This document shows positions 53,366 to 61,825 of a stretch of DNA of 64,000 nt, one piece after another. Where the stretch lies: NCBI RefSeq assembly GCF_902506655.1, contig NZ_LR734808.1, forward strand, positions 620,001-684,000, given 5' to 3'. The position numbers and the translations under genes were made by a program. This stretch comes from Marinoscillum sp. 108 (GTDB lineage Bacteria > Bacteroidota > Bacteroidia > Cytophagales > Cyclobacteriaceae). The notes under the pieces were generated by a model. The model was not told the origin of the DNA. It ran no database searches and saw nothing but the letters and a program-made list of their open reading frames with translations. Each line of letters starts with the position of its first letter. Position 1 is the stretch's first letter.

Positions 53366-53740
53366 ATGAATCTTTCCGTTCCAATTATCCTTTTGGTGAT
53401 TCTCAGCTCCTGCGGAGCGAGCAATGCCTTCATTCTCAATCAAAATCAAAATGCGACTCAGGTGCATCTGGCCAGTGGCAATTACCGCGTAGTGGACAAG
53501 GTGCGAGGTAGTGCCGACGTGTCGTATGTGCTGGTTTTTGGAGGAATGAAAAAGAAACAACTCTTTGCCAATGCCTACGCAGACTTGATGAACAATGCAG
53601 ACCTGACTACAGGGTCCCGAGCACTGGTGAACATGGTCTCAGAAGAACATATAGGGGGCGTGCCTCCATTCTTTTACAAACGCACGGTCACTGTGAGCGC
53701 CAACATCATTGAGTTTGACAAAACCAGCTCAGGAAGATAG
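53366..53740 (+). CDS. DUF6567-like small lipoprotein
   Basis: The 124-residue protein has a lipoprotein signal (ILSSCGAS) and a compact alpha/beta domain: NATQVHLASGNYRVVDKVRGSADVSYVLVFGG, LFANAYADLMNNADLT, SRALVNMV, FFYKRTVTVSANIIEF. The order matches small Bacteroidota lipoproteins grouped as DUF6567, whose function is not known. It starts 50 bp after the DUF4249 gene and is followed by a hairpin at 53751. Confidence 0.8.
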   Translation: MNLSVPIILLVILSSCGASNAFILNQNQNATQVHLASGNYRVVDKVRGSADVSYVLVFGGMKKKQLFANAYADLMNNADLTTGSRALVNMVSEEHIGGVPPFFYKRTVTVSANIIEFDKTSSGR

Positions 53741-53750
53741 AAAGCGCAAG

Positions 53751-53775
53751 GCCCGGAGGCGTTCATCATCCGGGC
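53751..53775 (+). terminator. Weak hairpin after the DUF6567-like gene
   Basis: GCCCGGA (53751-53757) pairs with TCCGGGC (53769-53775) over an 11-nt loop, 10 bp after the stop. It is followed by ATGAAATTTTC rather than a clean U-run, so termination would be partial. Confidence 0.45.
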
Positions 53776-53819
53776 ATGAAATTTTCAAATGATTGACTCA
53801 CACTAAAACATATCGCATC

Positions 53820-54014
53820 ATGAATACTATGAATCATAAAATACAGAAAAATCATGGGACACCCAGCTGCCTTTACGGGCTTGGCTTTGTTGGTGCAGCA
53901 GTCTACTTCATCACACAGGCTACCAGCTTTTGGGCGGGGGTATTGGGCGTGTTAAAAGCCCTGGTTTGGCCGGCCTTTCTCGTTTTTGAGGGGTTTAAAC
54001 ACCTGGGGCTATGA
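53820..54014 (+). CDS. Small two-helix membrane protein
   Basis: ATG 53820 gives 64 residues; an upstream TTG frame adds nine. After a polar head (NHKIQKNHGTPSC) come two membrane segments (YGLGFVGAAVYFI and VLGVLKALVWPAFLVFEGF). The hydrophobic pattern and GTPSCLYGLGFVGAAVYFI resemble small proteins found in many Bacteroidota and other bacteria without an assigned role. Its TGA overlaps the next ATG by 4 bp, so it is translationally coupled to the DUF2306 gene. Confidence 0.72.
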   Translation: MNTMNHKIQKNHGTPSCLYGLGFVGAAVYFITQATSFWAGVLGVLKALVWPAFLVFEGFKHLGL

Positions 54015-54826
54015 GTATGATTACCCAACCCACGTTGGTGCGTGATCATTCATTAAAGCTACTCAGTGGGTCGGCAAAAGTGTGGTTTTTATTCGCGGTT
54101 GCCGGCCAGCTCATATTTGTTTTTCATATTCTCCATTTCTATGGGGGAGCCACCATCAAGGGGGATTTAGCAGTCTGGAATGAGATTCTTTATCACGGGA
54201 TTATTACGGGTGATACCATGGGCAACGTGGCCCTGGGTATTCATCTCCTGCTGGCGGCGATCATCACTTTGGGAGGCCCCATACAGTTGACACCATGGGT
54301 ACAAAAGCATATGCGCAGATTTCACCGCAGGAATGGCCGGGTGTATGTGGTCACTGCCATTGTCATCAGCCTATCGGGGCTGTACATGATTTTTGGTAGA
54401 GGGGCCGTGGGTGGTCCGGTTATGGGAGCTGGAAATACCCTGAATGCCCTGATGATTATGGTTTGCGCTGTAATGACCATGTATTTTGCGATGATGGGCA
54501 AACTGGATGTACACAGACACTGGGCGCTCAGGCTTTATCTGGTGGTCAGTGGGGTGTGGTTCTTCAGGGTGGGGTTTGGCCTTTGGATACTCATTCATCA
54601 GGGTGCGCCGGGGCATACCGATACTTTTGATGGGCCATTTGATATTTTTCTGGCTTTTGGTCATACCCTCATTCCCGTGGCGCTGCTACAGTTATACTTT
54701 TGGGTGAAAGAAAAGGGCGGACCCGCCAGCCGGAAGACCATGACGCTTGGTCTGGTGGTGCTAACGGCCCTGATGGCCGGAGGCATTTTTATGGCGACTG
54801 TGATCTTTTGGCTTCCCAATAGCTAA
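54011..54826 (+). CDS. DUF2306-family membrane protein
   Basis: The 271-residue protein has about seven membrane helices. Family features are GNVALGIHLLLAAIITLGGPIQL, then FHRRNGRVYVVTAI, and DVHRHWALRLYLVVSGVW, with conserved His residues in or near the helices (HRRNGR, HRHW) that could bind haem or a metal. DUF2306 proteins have no proven function. It overlaps the preceding small membrane protein gene, and a ferredoxin-fold-like gene starts 30 bp downstream. Confidence 0.87.
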   Translation: MSMITQPTLVRDHSLKLLSGSAKVWFLFAVAGQLIFVFHILHFYGGATIKGDLAVWNEILYHGIITGDTMGNVALGIHLLLAAIITLGGPIQLTPWVQKHMRRFHRRNGRVYVVTAIVISLSGLYMIFGRGAVGGPVMGAGNTLNALMIMVCAVMTMYFAMMGKLDVHRHWALRLYLVVSGVWFFRVGFGLWILIHQGAPGHTDTFDGPFDIFLAFGHTLIPVALLQLYFWVKEKGGPASRKTMTLGLVVLTALMAGGIFMATVIFWLPNS

Positions 54827-54856
54827 AGAGCTTTTCAAAACTCTAAAGAGACCAAT

Positions 54857-55075
54857 ATGAACGTCCTTATTCTTAAATCGAACATATGCTCCAGGAAGAA
54901 AGTAAGACGGGTGGCAAAGGCGTTGGATTCCCATCCGGTCATCGAAAGGTGGACGGTGGATAGAGAGGACTGTGACCATGTCCTCAGAATAGAATGTCAC
55001 AGCGCCCTGTCTGATTCGGACATTGATGCGCTCATCAGGCCCTACGGCCTTTATTGCGAAGATTTACCAGAATAG
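54857..55075 (+). CDS. 72-residue ferredoxin-fold-like protein without CxxC
   Basis: The protein has the beta-alpha-beta-beta-alpha-beta order of heavy-metal-associated (HMA) domains: MNVLILKSNI, then helix KVRRVAKALDSH, strand IERWTVD, DHVLRIEC, helix SDIDALIRPYG and strand YCEDLPE. The metal loop CxxC is absent (SNICSRKK has a single Cys). It resembles small Bacteroidota proteins annotated as HMA-like. It may be a metal-independent cousin acting in regulation or binding. It lies between the DUF2306 gene and the next large gene, whose likely start is about 100 bp downstream. Confidence 0.72.
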   Translation: MNVLILKSNICSRKKVRRVAKALDSHPVIERWTVDREDCDHVLRIECHSALSDSDIDALIRPYGLYCEDLPE

Positions 55076-55172
55076 AATAATCAAAGTAAAGTATGAAGCT
55101 TTGTGTGAGGATCAGGAAAGAAAAGCATATGTTTCAACCCGTGATCGTGATCACCATTTGACGGGACCTCTT

Positions 55173-56678
55173 ATGTTTACTACTTCGATGAAACGTTGTT
55201 GTCTTTGGGTATTAATGTGCTTGTTGGCTGCCAGGGTTTTGGGAAATTCCATATCTGGCCAGGTACTGGATGCCGAGACGCTCTTGCCGCTCCCATTTGC
55301 CAGCATATCGGTGATGGACAGTCAGCTGGGTACCATATCCAACTCAGAAGGGTATTTCGTTCTGAGTAGTGAATCTATTTTGGGTACAGACACGCTTCTT
55401 TTTAGCTACATGGGGTATGAGACCTTCAAGAGAGCCATTCAGGATTTCGAGAAGAGTCCATTGGTTTACCTTCGGTCGGTTGAGATCAACCTCGATGCAG
55501 TCACCGTTTACTCCAGGCAGTTGACCGGTCGGGAAATCATCGGGCAGGTCCGGGAGAATTATTCAAAGAATCATCCTGAACGGTCAGAGATGCGGCGCAT
55601 GTTTTACCACAAATTTGAGCGAACGCCCTTCCCAGAAGACAACCAGATTCATGTGAAGCACTCAGACTTTGTGGGAATGGACAAGGCTACCATTGAAGGG
55701 TTATTGAAAATGCTCCCCGATGAGTTCACCGAGTATCAGGATGCCGTCCTCTCATTCTATAACTATGAAGACAAGCACAAGCTGGTACCTGTGGAGGCTA
55801 TTTCTTTGGAGGAGGACGCCATGCAGGACCTTGAGGCCATCTTTGAGAAAAAGCTGGGTGCTTTTTTTGAGGACATTGAAAAGAGTAAAGGCAATCAAGA
55901 GATCTATTACAAGTTCCGTACTGGTATTTTTGCCATGAAAGCCGATACCAACCCCAATGAGGACACGGGGGCTTTGGAACCTCACGCAGATTCCTTGCAC
56001 TACCGCGTACCTACCACTCAGCTCGATGGAGAGGTGTCCTTCCTGCTCAAAGACTATGGTAGTCTCAGGAGTGATAATTGGGAGTTTATCACCAAACCAA
56101 ACCGCTACGATTACAGGATGGAAGAAGTGACGGTTTTCAATGGGGAATTGGTCTATCAGATAGCGTTTACTCCCCGGGAAAGAGGCTTGTTTGAAGGAAC
56201 CTTGTACGTCTCTACGCAATCCTTTGCCATCCTCCAGTTGGATTTTGCTTATGCGCCAGGGAAGACGAGTGAAAACATCCATTTGTTGGGGTTTGGCCAC
56301 TCGATGAATTCAAAGCAGGGACGAGTCATTTTCGAAAAAGGAGCGGAAGGGTATTTTGTGAAATACATCCAAGCAAAGCAGCATGAGACGGCTTCTATAG
56401 CGCGTGATTTCACTATTATGAAAAAGCAAAAACGCTTTTTGATTGACAAAGAATTGAATGAAATCAAATTGGAGGCCTCTCTGACTTTTGAGATACATAG
56501 CGATTGGGAGCTGCTGATCCTGGACCGGAAACCCCTTGAAGCGAACGAATTTGAGACTGTGAAGCAACCTGCGCTGGTTCGTTTCAGAAAGGAGTATTCC
56601 AACGCACCTGACTTGTGGGATAATCGTACCGTGATCGCACCAAGTGCCGAACTGATGAAGTATACGAGGAAGGAGTGA
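55173..56678 (+). CDS. CarboxypepD_reg-like domain protein of unknown function
   Basis: ATG 55173 (501 residues; 55188 also possible) begins a signal peptide (FTTSMKRCC, hydrophobic, ending VLGN). The longer frame from 55023 overlaps the previous gene and lacks signal-like features. A CarboxypepD_reg domain follows (about 25-105; GQVLDAETLLPLPFASISV, SYMGYETFKRA) with VNLDAVTVYSR-like linker. The remaining ~390 residues are a mixed alpha/beta region (GREIIGQVRENYSKN, VFNGELVYQIAFTP, GLFEGTLYVSTQSFAI) found in many Bacteroidota envelope proteins. No barrel is evident. Confidence 0.8.
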   Translation: MFTTSMKRCCLWVLMCLLAARVLGNSISGQVLDAETLLPLPFASISVMDSQLGTISNSEGYFVLSSESILGTDTLLFSYMGYETFKRAIQDFEKSPLVYLRSVEINLDAVTVYSRQLTGREIIGQVRENYSKNHPERSEMRRMFYHKFERTPFPEDNQIHVKHSDFVGMDKATIEGLLKMLPDEFTEYQDAVLSFYNYEDKHKLVPVEAISLEEDAMQDLEAIFEKKLGAFFEDIEKSKGNQEIYYKFRTGIFAMKADTNPNEDTGALEPHADSLHYRVPTTQLDGEVSFLLKDYGSLRSDNWEFITKPNRYDYRMEEVTVFNGELVYQIAFTPRERGLFEGTLYVSTQSFAILQLDFAYAPGKTSENIHLLGFGHSMNSKQGRVIFEKGAEGYFVKYIQAKQHETASIARDFTIMKKQKRFLIDKELNEIKLEASLTFEIHSDWELLILDRKPLEANEFETVKQPALVRFRKEYSNAPDLWDNRTVIAPSAELMKYTRKE

Positions 56679-56867
56679 GGCTCATTGGGTCCACAGGTTA
56701 CATGTTTTTCAGGGTTCGATATTTAGAAAACCCCAAGTGAACAGCCTTTTTTGAGCCAAAGAGGTAGTTATAAAATCACAGAAATTTTATAAATTCCTTA
56801 CCAACTGGAATGGCTCATTTTGACCCAGTTCGGATTGAACGTTTTCTATACAATCAAAATCAATTCA

Positions 56868-57326
56868 ATGGCTTCATTCACTCTAAAAATTAATGGCAGT
56901 AGTCAATCTGTCGAAGTAGATCCTGATACCCCGGTACTTTGGGTACTGCGGGATCACCTGCGGCTGGTAGGCACCAAATACGGGTGCGGCATGGCCCAGT
57001 GCGGCGCGTGTACGGTATTAATGGACGGATATGCGGTAAGATCGTGCTCCCTGCCTGTGAGTGCAGTTGGGGATAAGGCTGTGACCACCATAGAGGGGTT
57101 GTCAGAAAAAGGCGATCACCCCCTCCAACTAGCCTGGGAAGAAAAGGATGTGCCGCAGTGCGGCTACTGTCAGGCAGGTCAGATCATGAATGCGGCCGCC
57201 CTGCTGAGTCAAAATCCAAATCCTACGGATGAGGAAATCGGTGCAGCCATGAATGGCAACATCTGCCGATGTGGTACCTACACCCGAATCAAAGCAGCCA
57301 TCAAAACGGCCGCACAAACGAACTGA
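56868..57326 (+). CDS. iorA: 2Fe-2S small subunit of a molybdenum hydroxylase (IorA-like)
   Basis: ATG 56868 gives 152 residues (a TTG at 56820 is in frame but adds nothing recognisable). The N-terminal plant-type 2Fe-2S domain has CGMAQCGAC and a fourth Cys in RSC; the C-terminal all-helical domain binds the second cluster through CGYCQAGQ and CRCGTY. This matches the small subunit of two-subunit xanthine-oxidase-family enzymes such as isoquinoline 1-oxidoreductase and aldehyde dehydrogenases. It passes electrons from the Mo site to an acceptor. The large subunit gene starts 17 bp after its stop. Confidence 0.94.
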   Translation: MASFTLKINGSSQSVEVDPDTPVLWVLRDHLRLVGTKYGCGMAQCGACTVLMDGYAVRSCSLPVSAVGDKAVTTIEGLSEKGDHPLQLAWEEKDVPQCGYCQAGQIMNAAALLSQNPNPTDEEIGAAMNGNICRCGTYTRIKAAIKTAAQTN

Positions 57327-57343
57327 TCGCTAAAGACATTACC

Positions 57344-59551
57344 ATGACACTGATTACAACACAATTCAATAGAAGATCCTTTCTGAAAGTATCAGCCGCC
57401 GCAGGTGGGGGCATGGTGCTGGGGTTTAGCTGGTTATCCGGATGCATGCCCAAGAGTGAAACTGCCCTGGCCATTCCTGAGGAGTGGTTTGACATCAATG
57501 GCTTTATCAAAATTGGCGATACGGGATTGGTGACCATTTTCTCACCCAATCCCGAAATCGGTCAAAACGTAAAAACTTCCATGCCCATGATTGTGGCTGA
57601 GGAGCTGGATGTGGACTGGAAAAACGTGGTGGTGGAGCAGGCCAAACTCAACACGGATCTTTATCAGGGCCAGATCGCTGGAGGTAGCCAGTCCATCAGA
57701 CGAGGCTGGGAACCCTTACGCATGGCAGGAGCCACGGCCAGGAGGATGTTGATGGAGGCTGCTGCCAATGAATGGAAAGTGGATGTGAACGAACTCACCA
57801 CAGAAAAAGGGGTGATTACCCACAAGAGCAGTGGCAAGTCCACCACCTATGGAGCTGTAGCCGGAGCCGCAGTTTCTATTCCGGTACCCGAAGAAGTGAC
57901 CCTGAAAAATACCGCAGATTTCAAACTGGTGGGTAGCAGGGTACGCAATGTAGACGCTAAGAAAATCATAACAGGTCAGCCGCTTTTCGGTCTGGACTAT
58001 CACCGTGAAGGCATGCTCATTGCCATGATTGTGCACCCGCCGGCTTTTGGTATGAAACTGAAGTCTTTAGATGACAAGGCCGCCCGGGCCATGCCAGGGA
58101 TCAGGGATGTGTTCACCATCAATACTGCCCCTCAGGAGCGCCAGTGGTCGGATACCAATGCTTTTCCGGAACTGATTGCCGTGGTGGGCACCAGCACCTG
58201 GGAGGTGATGAAAGCCAAGAAAGCGATTGTGGCTGAGTGGGAGCAGGAGACCCCTCTTGAGAACACCGAAGATCATCAGGATCAGCTCGCACGAGCACTG
58301 GAGAACACCACTGAAGCGGATGTCCGGCGCATCGACGGTCAGCCAGATCAGGCCTTTGCAAAGGCGGCTAAGGTGATCGAAAGGACTTTTACGGCGCCTT
58401 TCCTGGCGCATAATACCATGGAGCCGATGAACTTCTTCGCGGATGTGACAGAAAACACCGCGGAGCTCGTAGGCCCGGTGCAAACCCCCGAATACATGGA
58501 GAAATCCATTTCCAGTTTGCTGGGGATGCCACTGGAGAACATAGACGTGAAAATGACCCGCATGGGTGGTGGCTTTGGTCGCCGGCTCTATGGGCATTTC
58601 GGACTGGAGGCTGCCGTCATTTCCCAAAAAATCAAATCACCGGTGAAGCTGGTCTACACCCGGGAAGATGACATTTCACAGGGCACGTACCGTCCGGCCT
58701 ACCGGATGACGTTCAAAGCCGGGCTAAATGCGAACAATGAGCTGATCGCCTACGAAGTAAAAGGAGTGGGCATTGACAGCAACCCCATTTTTGCCAATCG
58801 CTTCCCTGCCGGGACGGTGGAGAATTACCGTGCAGTGGGTACAGCGGTGTCTTCCAATATTTCCACCGGTGCATGGCGGGCACCCAACTCCAATTTCACA
58901 GCGGGAGCGGAGCAGGCCTTTCTGGATGAGGTGGCGGAGGCTGCCGGTCAGGACCCGATAGACTTCCGACTGAAGCTATTCGAGCGGGCCATCAATGCAC
59001 CTATTGGCGAAAAGAATGACTATGAACCAGCACGCTATGCAGGGGTGTTGAAGCTGGTCAAGGAAAAGGCCAATTGGGGAGCGGAGATGCCTGGCGTATC
59101 GAGAGGTGTGGCTGCCTATTTTTGTCACAACTCCTATGTGGCTCAGGTCATTGACCTGATCAAAGTAGAGGATCAGATCAAGATCAAAAAGGTATGGTGT
59201 GCGGTTGACTGTGGGATCGTGGTAAACCTGGAAGGAGCCCTCAATCAGATCGAAGGAGGAATCATCGACGGAATCGGCCATGCAATGTACAGTGAGTTGA
59301 GCTTCGTCAATGGGGCACCGGAGCAGAGCAATTTTCACAACTATCGCCTGATCCGGCACACAGAAGCACCCCTGGAAATCGAGACTTTCTTTGTGCAGAA
59401 TGACATTAGCCCCACAGGTCTGGGTGAGCCTTCATTGCCACCGGCCATCGGTGCACTGGCCAATGCCATGTATCGTGCGACCAAGCAGCGTTATTACCAT
59501 CAGCCTTTCAGCACGGCAGCTCAGCAGGAGCGAGCCGTAGAAATGATTTGA
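57344..59551 (+). CDS. iorB: Molybdopterin-binding large subunit (IorB-like)
   Basis: ATG 57344 (735 residues) gives a Tat-like signal (NRRSFLKVS, hydrophobic, ending LSGC), so the enzyme is probably exported folded; the in-frame start at 57269 overlaps iorA and is unlikely. The fold is the xanthine-oxidase Mo-binding type in the IorB order: NPEIGQNVKTSMPMIVAEEL, GGSQSIRRGWEPLR, MGGGFGRRLYGHF (Mo-cofactor loop), AWRAPNSN and GLGEPSLPPAIGALANA with the catalytic Glu. The substrate (aldehyde or N-heterocycle) cannot be read. XdhC and a MobA-like gene follow. Confidence 0.94.
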   Translation: MTLITTQFNRRSFLKVSAAAGGGMVLGFSWLSGCMPKSETALAIPEEWFDINGFIKIGDTGLVTIFSPNPEIGQNVKTSMPMIVAEELDVDWKNVVVEQAKLNTDLYQGQIAGGSQSIRRGWEPLRMAGATARRMLMEAAANEWKVDVNELTTEKGVITHKSSGKSTTYGAVAGAAVSIPVPEEVTLKNTADFKLVGSRVRNVDAKKIITGQPLFGLDYHREGMLIAMIVHPPAFGMKLKSLDDKAARAMPGIRDVFTINTAPQERQWSDTNAFPELIAVVGTSTWEVMKAKKAIVAEWEQETPLENTEDHQDQLARALENTTEADVRRIDGQPDQAFAKAAKVIERTFTAPFLAHNTMEPMNFFADVTENTAELVGPVQTPEYMEKSISSLLGMPLENIDVKMTRMGGGFGRRLYGHFGLEAAVISQKIKSPVKLVYTREDDISQGTYRPAYRMTFKAGLNANNELIAYEVKGVGIDSNPIFANRFPAGTVENYRAVGTAVSSNISTGAWRAPNSNFTAGAEQAFLDEVAEAAGQDPIDFRLKLFERAINAPIGEKNDYEPARYAGVLKLVKEKANWGAEMPGVSRGVAAYFCHNSYVAQVIDLIKVEDQIKIKKVWCAVDCGIVVNLEGALNQIEGGIIDGIGHAMYSELSFVNGAPEQSNFHNYRLIRHTEAPLEIETFFVQNDISPTGLGEPSLPPAIGALANAMYRATKQRYYHQPFSTAAQQERAVEMI

Positions 59552-59552
59552 T

Positions 59553-60743
59553 ATGAAAGAAGTTAAACACATCATCGAGGCATACGAAAAGATTGATTTT
59601 TCTGCTAGGAAAGTGGTTTTGGCTACCGTAGTGCGGGTGGCAGGATCTTCCTATCGCAATCCGGGTGCGAGAATGCTCATCATGGACAATGGCCAGTGGG
59701 TTGGAAGTATCAGTGGTGGTTGCCTGGAAGGTGACGCCATGCGCAAGGCCCGGCAGGTGATGCGGAGCCAGCAGCCTGTGCTGGTGACCTATGATACCAT
59801 GGATGATGACCACAATGAATTGCGAATAGGGCTGGGCTGCAATGGCGTGGTGGATGTGCTGCTGGAGCCGGTAGCAGCCCCGGGTGAGTCGCATTCGCTG
59901 GATCACCTTCGGGGGTTACTGACCCTCAGTAGCCTGGGTGTAGCTGCGCTGGTTTATCATTCTGATGATCATCATATTATCCCCGGTGAAAGACTGTTGC
60001 TCTTGAATGACGAGGGCCTGAACGCTGACTATTGCTCAGCCGCCCTCACAGACATCATAGGAGAGGATCTGCCATCGATTCTCACCTCCAAAAAATCAGC
60101 CACCAGGTCTTACCCGGTGGAAGGAGGCACGTTGGAGGTGCTTTTCGAGGTGGTAGAGCCATCCATCGAGGTACTTATATTTGGTGCTGGTGCAGATGCT
60201 CAGCCAGTGGTCAATTTAGCCAAAAGCCTTGGCTGGAGGGTGACCATCAGTGACGAATGCATTGCCCATCTGGCACCGGTACATTTTCCCATGGCCGACC
60301 AGCTGGTTTCCTGTCAGCGTGGCTTTGTGAATCGGGAGATTACGGTGAGTCCATACACGGCCATTGTGCTGATGTCGCACAACTATGACTATGACCTGGA
60401 AGTACTCAAGCAGATCGTTAAATCTGAAGCGCCTTACATTGGGATACTGGGCCCGAAAAAGCGTGCAGATAAACTCTTTGCAGCCCTGGAAGCTGCCAAC
60501 ATCAGCCTCACTGAGCAAGACCTGCAGAGGATTCACAGCCCGATAGGACTCGACATTGGTGCCGAAACGGCCGATGAAATTGCCCTCTCTATATTATCTG
60601 AGGTCCTGGCCAAGTTTGCCGGACGGTCTGGCGGATTTCTAAAGTACCATAAAGGGCCGATCCACAAACGACAGGGCGTGGACGATCAGGTCTTCAAGCA
60701 GGTGTATCTCCACTCAGAGCATGACCAACAGCAAATTGGATAA
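59553..60743 (+). CDS. xdhC: XdhC/CoxI-family Mo-cofactor insertion factor
   Basis: The 396-residue protein has the N-terminal XdhC_CoxI domain (GSSYRNPGARMLIMDNGQWVGSISGGCLEGD) and a C-terminal Rossmann domain (VLIFGAGADAQPVVNLAKSLGW, then IGILGPKKRADKL and IGLDIGAETADEIALSI). XdhC proteins sulfurate or deliver the Mo cofactor to their partner hydroxylase. The ATG is 1 bp after the iorB stop and the end overlaps the next gene by 23 bp, so the four genes form one transcript. Confidence 0.93.
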   Translation: MKEVKHIIEAYEKIDFSARKVVLATVVRVAGSSYRNPGARMLIMDNGQWVGSISGGCLEGDAMRKARQVMRSQQPVLVTYDTMDDDHNELRIGLGCNGVVDVLLEPVAAPGESHSLDHLRGLLTLSSLGVAALVYHSDDHHIIPGERLLLLNDEGLNADYCSAALTDIIGEDLPSILTSKKSATRSYPVEGGTLEVLFEVVEPSIEVLIFGAGADAQPVVNLAKSLGWRVTISDECIAHLAPVHFPMADQLVSCQRGFVNREITVSPYTAIVLMSHNYDYDLEVLKQIVKSEAPYIGILGPKKRADKLFAALEAANISLTEQDLQRIHSPIGLDIGAETADEIALSILSEVLAKFAGRSGGFLKYHKGPIHKRQGVDDQVFKQVYLHSEHDQQQIG

Positions 60744-61335
60744 GCCGATCGTTGGTGGGTTATTGCTGGCCGCAGGGGCTTCCTCCCGCTTAGGACAGTC
60801 AAAGCAGCTGGTGGAGTTTGACCATCAACCCCTGCTCAGACGTACCCTGCAAACCCTTTTCCATTCGCATCTGAACCATACCATGACGGTCTTGGGCGCA
60901 CGGGCTCAGGAGCACTTGGCGGTCATCGCGCACATGGCTACCGATACTTGCATCAATGAAGCCTGGGAAAAGGGGATGGGCCACTCCCTGAAGTTTGGAA
61001 TGCTCAGGCTACTGGAAGCGCAGCCTGCGCTGGATGGGGTATTGATAGCGGTCTGTGATCAGCCATTTTTGACCACTGCCCATATCGACGGACTGTTGGA
61101 TCAGTTTGCACACAGCAGGCATTCCATCGTGGCCTCTGAATACAAGGGCATACAGGGTGTACCGGCCATTTTTCCTCAGGCGCATTTTGGGGAGCTGATG
61201 TCCATCGGCGATGAGGCCGGGGCCAGAAAGGTCATTGCGGCCCATGCCGACCAGGTGATCTTACGGCACCTGGAAAAAGGAGAAGTAGACCTGGATACCC
61301 CGGAGGATCTGAAGCACCTTCGCCGGAAGGATTAA
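60721..61335 (+). CDS. MobA/MocA-like molybdopterin nucleotidyltransferase
   Basis: The 204-residue protein has the nucleotidyltransferase signature LLLAAGASSRLGQSKQL and catalytic-site AVCDQPFL (second metal/nucleotide motif), then IVASEYKGIQGVPAIF and a VDLDTPEDL near the end. This is the MocA/MobA family that adds CMP or GMP to molybdopterin; the XdhC partner suggests the cytidine form for a xanthine-oxidase-type enzyme. It overlaps xdhC by 23 bp and converges with the RidA-like gene, whose stop overlaps its own by 4 bp. Confidence 0.92.
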   Translation: MTNSKLDKPIVGGLLLAAGASSRLGQSKQLVEFDHQPLLRRTLQTLFHSHLNHTMTVLGARAQEHLAVIAHMATDTCINEAWEKGMGHSLKFGMLRLLEAQPALDGVLIAVCDQPFLTTAHIDGLLDQFAHSRHSIVASEYKGIQGVPAIFPQAHFGELMSIGDEAGARKVIAAHADQVILRHLEKGEVDLDTPEDLKHLRRKD

Positions 61336-61811
61336 AGCCAAATCCAGCCTCTTGCGGGCTTGCGAAGGGTAAGCGAAGCAGACAACCCCACGCTGAACCC
61401 TCTCGGGAGGGTATGCACACCAACGATCGAGCGGGTATGAATGCCCTTATCACCCAGCACATTGACGAAAAGGTCCGAGGCGCCATTGACGATGAGGGGC
61501 GCTTCATCCCAGCTTTCGGTACTTTGATAGTAGGCATCGATGTGATTGAGCCCTTCTATTTGATTCACGGTGGTGTATTGATTGATTTGCGCCAGCACAT
61601 TGAGTGCACACAGCTGCATGGCCTGATACCCGTCTTCGGTGTCCAGATCTTGTCCCAATCTCCCCTGATACAGGTACTCACCGCTCCGTATCGGAAACTG
61701 AATGGCCACATAGGCAATGCCACCTCTGATGTGAAATGAGGTATAATTTCCCCCCGGAACGGAGGGGCTCGGTAACTCCAGCCCCAGCTGTTCCAGCTTG
61801 TTTTTAATCAT
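61332..61811 (-). CDS. RidA-family protein (YjgF/YER057c-like)
   Basis: The 159-residue protein has the RidA fold of the longer, L-PSP-endoribonuclease-like subgroup: GGIAYVAIQFPI early, GYQAMQLCALNVLAQINQY in the central helix, and VLGDKGIHTRSIVGVHTLPRGFSV (the active-site Arg region) followed by VGLSASLTL. RidA removes reactive enamine/imine intermediates, although this subgroup is not always active on them. It is the last gene of a minus-strand operon, 14 bp after the MBL gene, and its stop overlaps that of the MobA-like gene by 4 bp. Confidence 0.88.
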   Translation of the reverse strand: MIKNKLEQLGLELPSPSVPGGNYTSFHIRGGIAYVAIQFPIRSGEYLYQGRLGQDLDTEDGYQAMQLCALNVLAQINQYTTVNQIEGLNHIDAYYQSTESWDEAPLIVNGASDLFVNVLGDKGIHTRSIVGVHTLPRGFSVGLSASLTLRKPARGWIWL

Positions 61812-61825
61812 GGTTGGAATATTTT

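Noticed and set aside
55752-56300. 182-residue frame antisense to the CarboxypepD_reg-like gene
   Set aside because: It mirrors the coding strand, with no recognisable features.
58067-58627. 186-residue frame antisense to iorB
   Set aside because: A shadow of the GC-rich Mo-hydroxylase gene.
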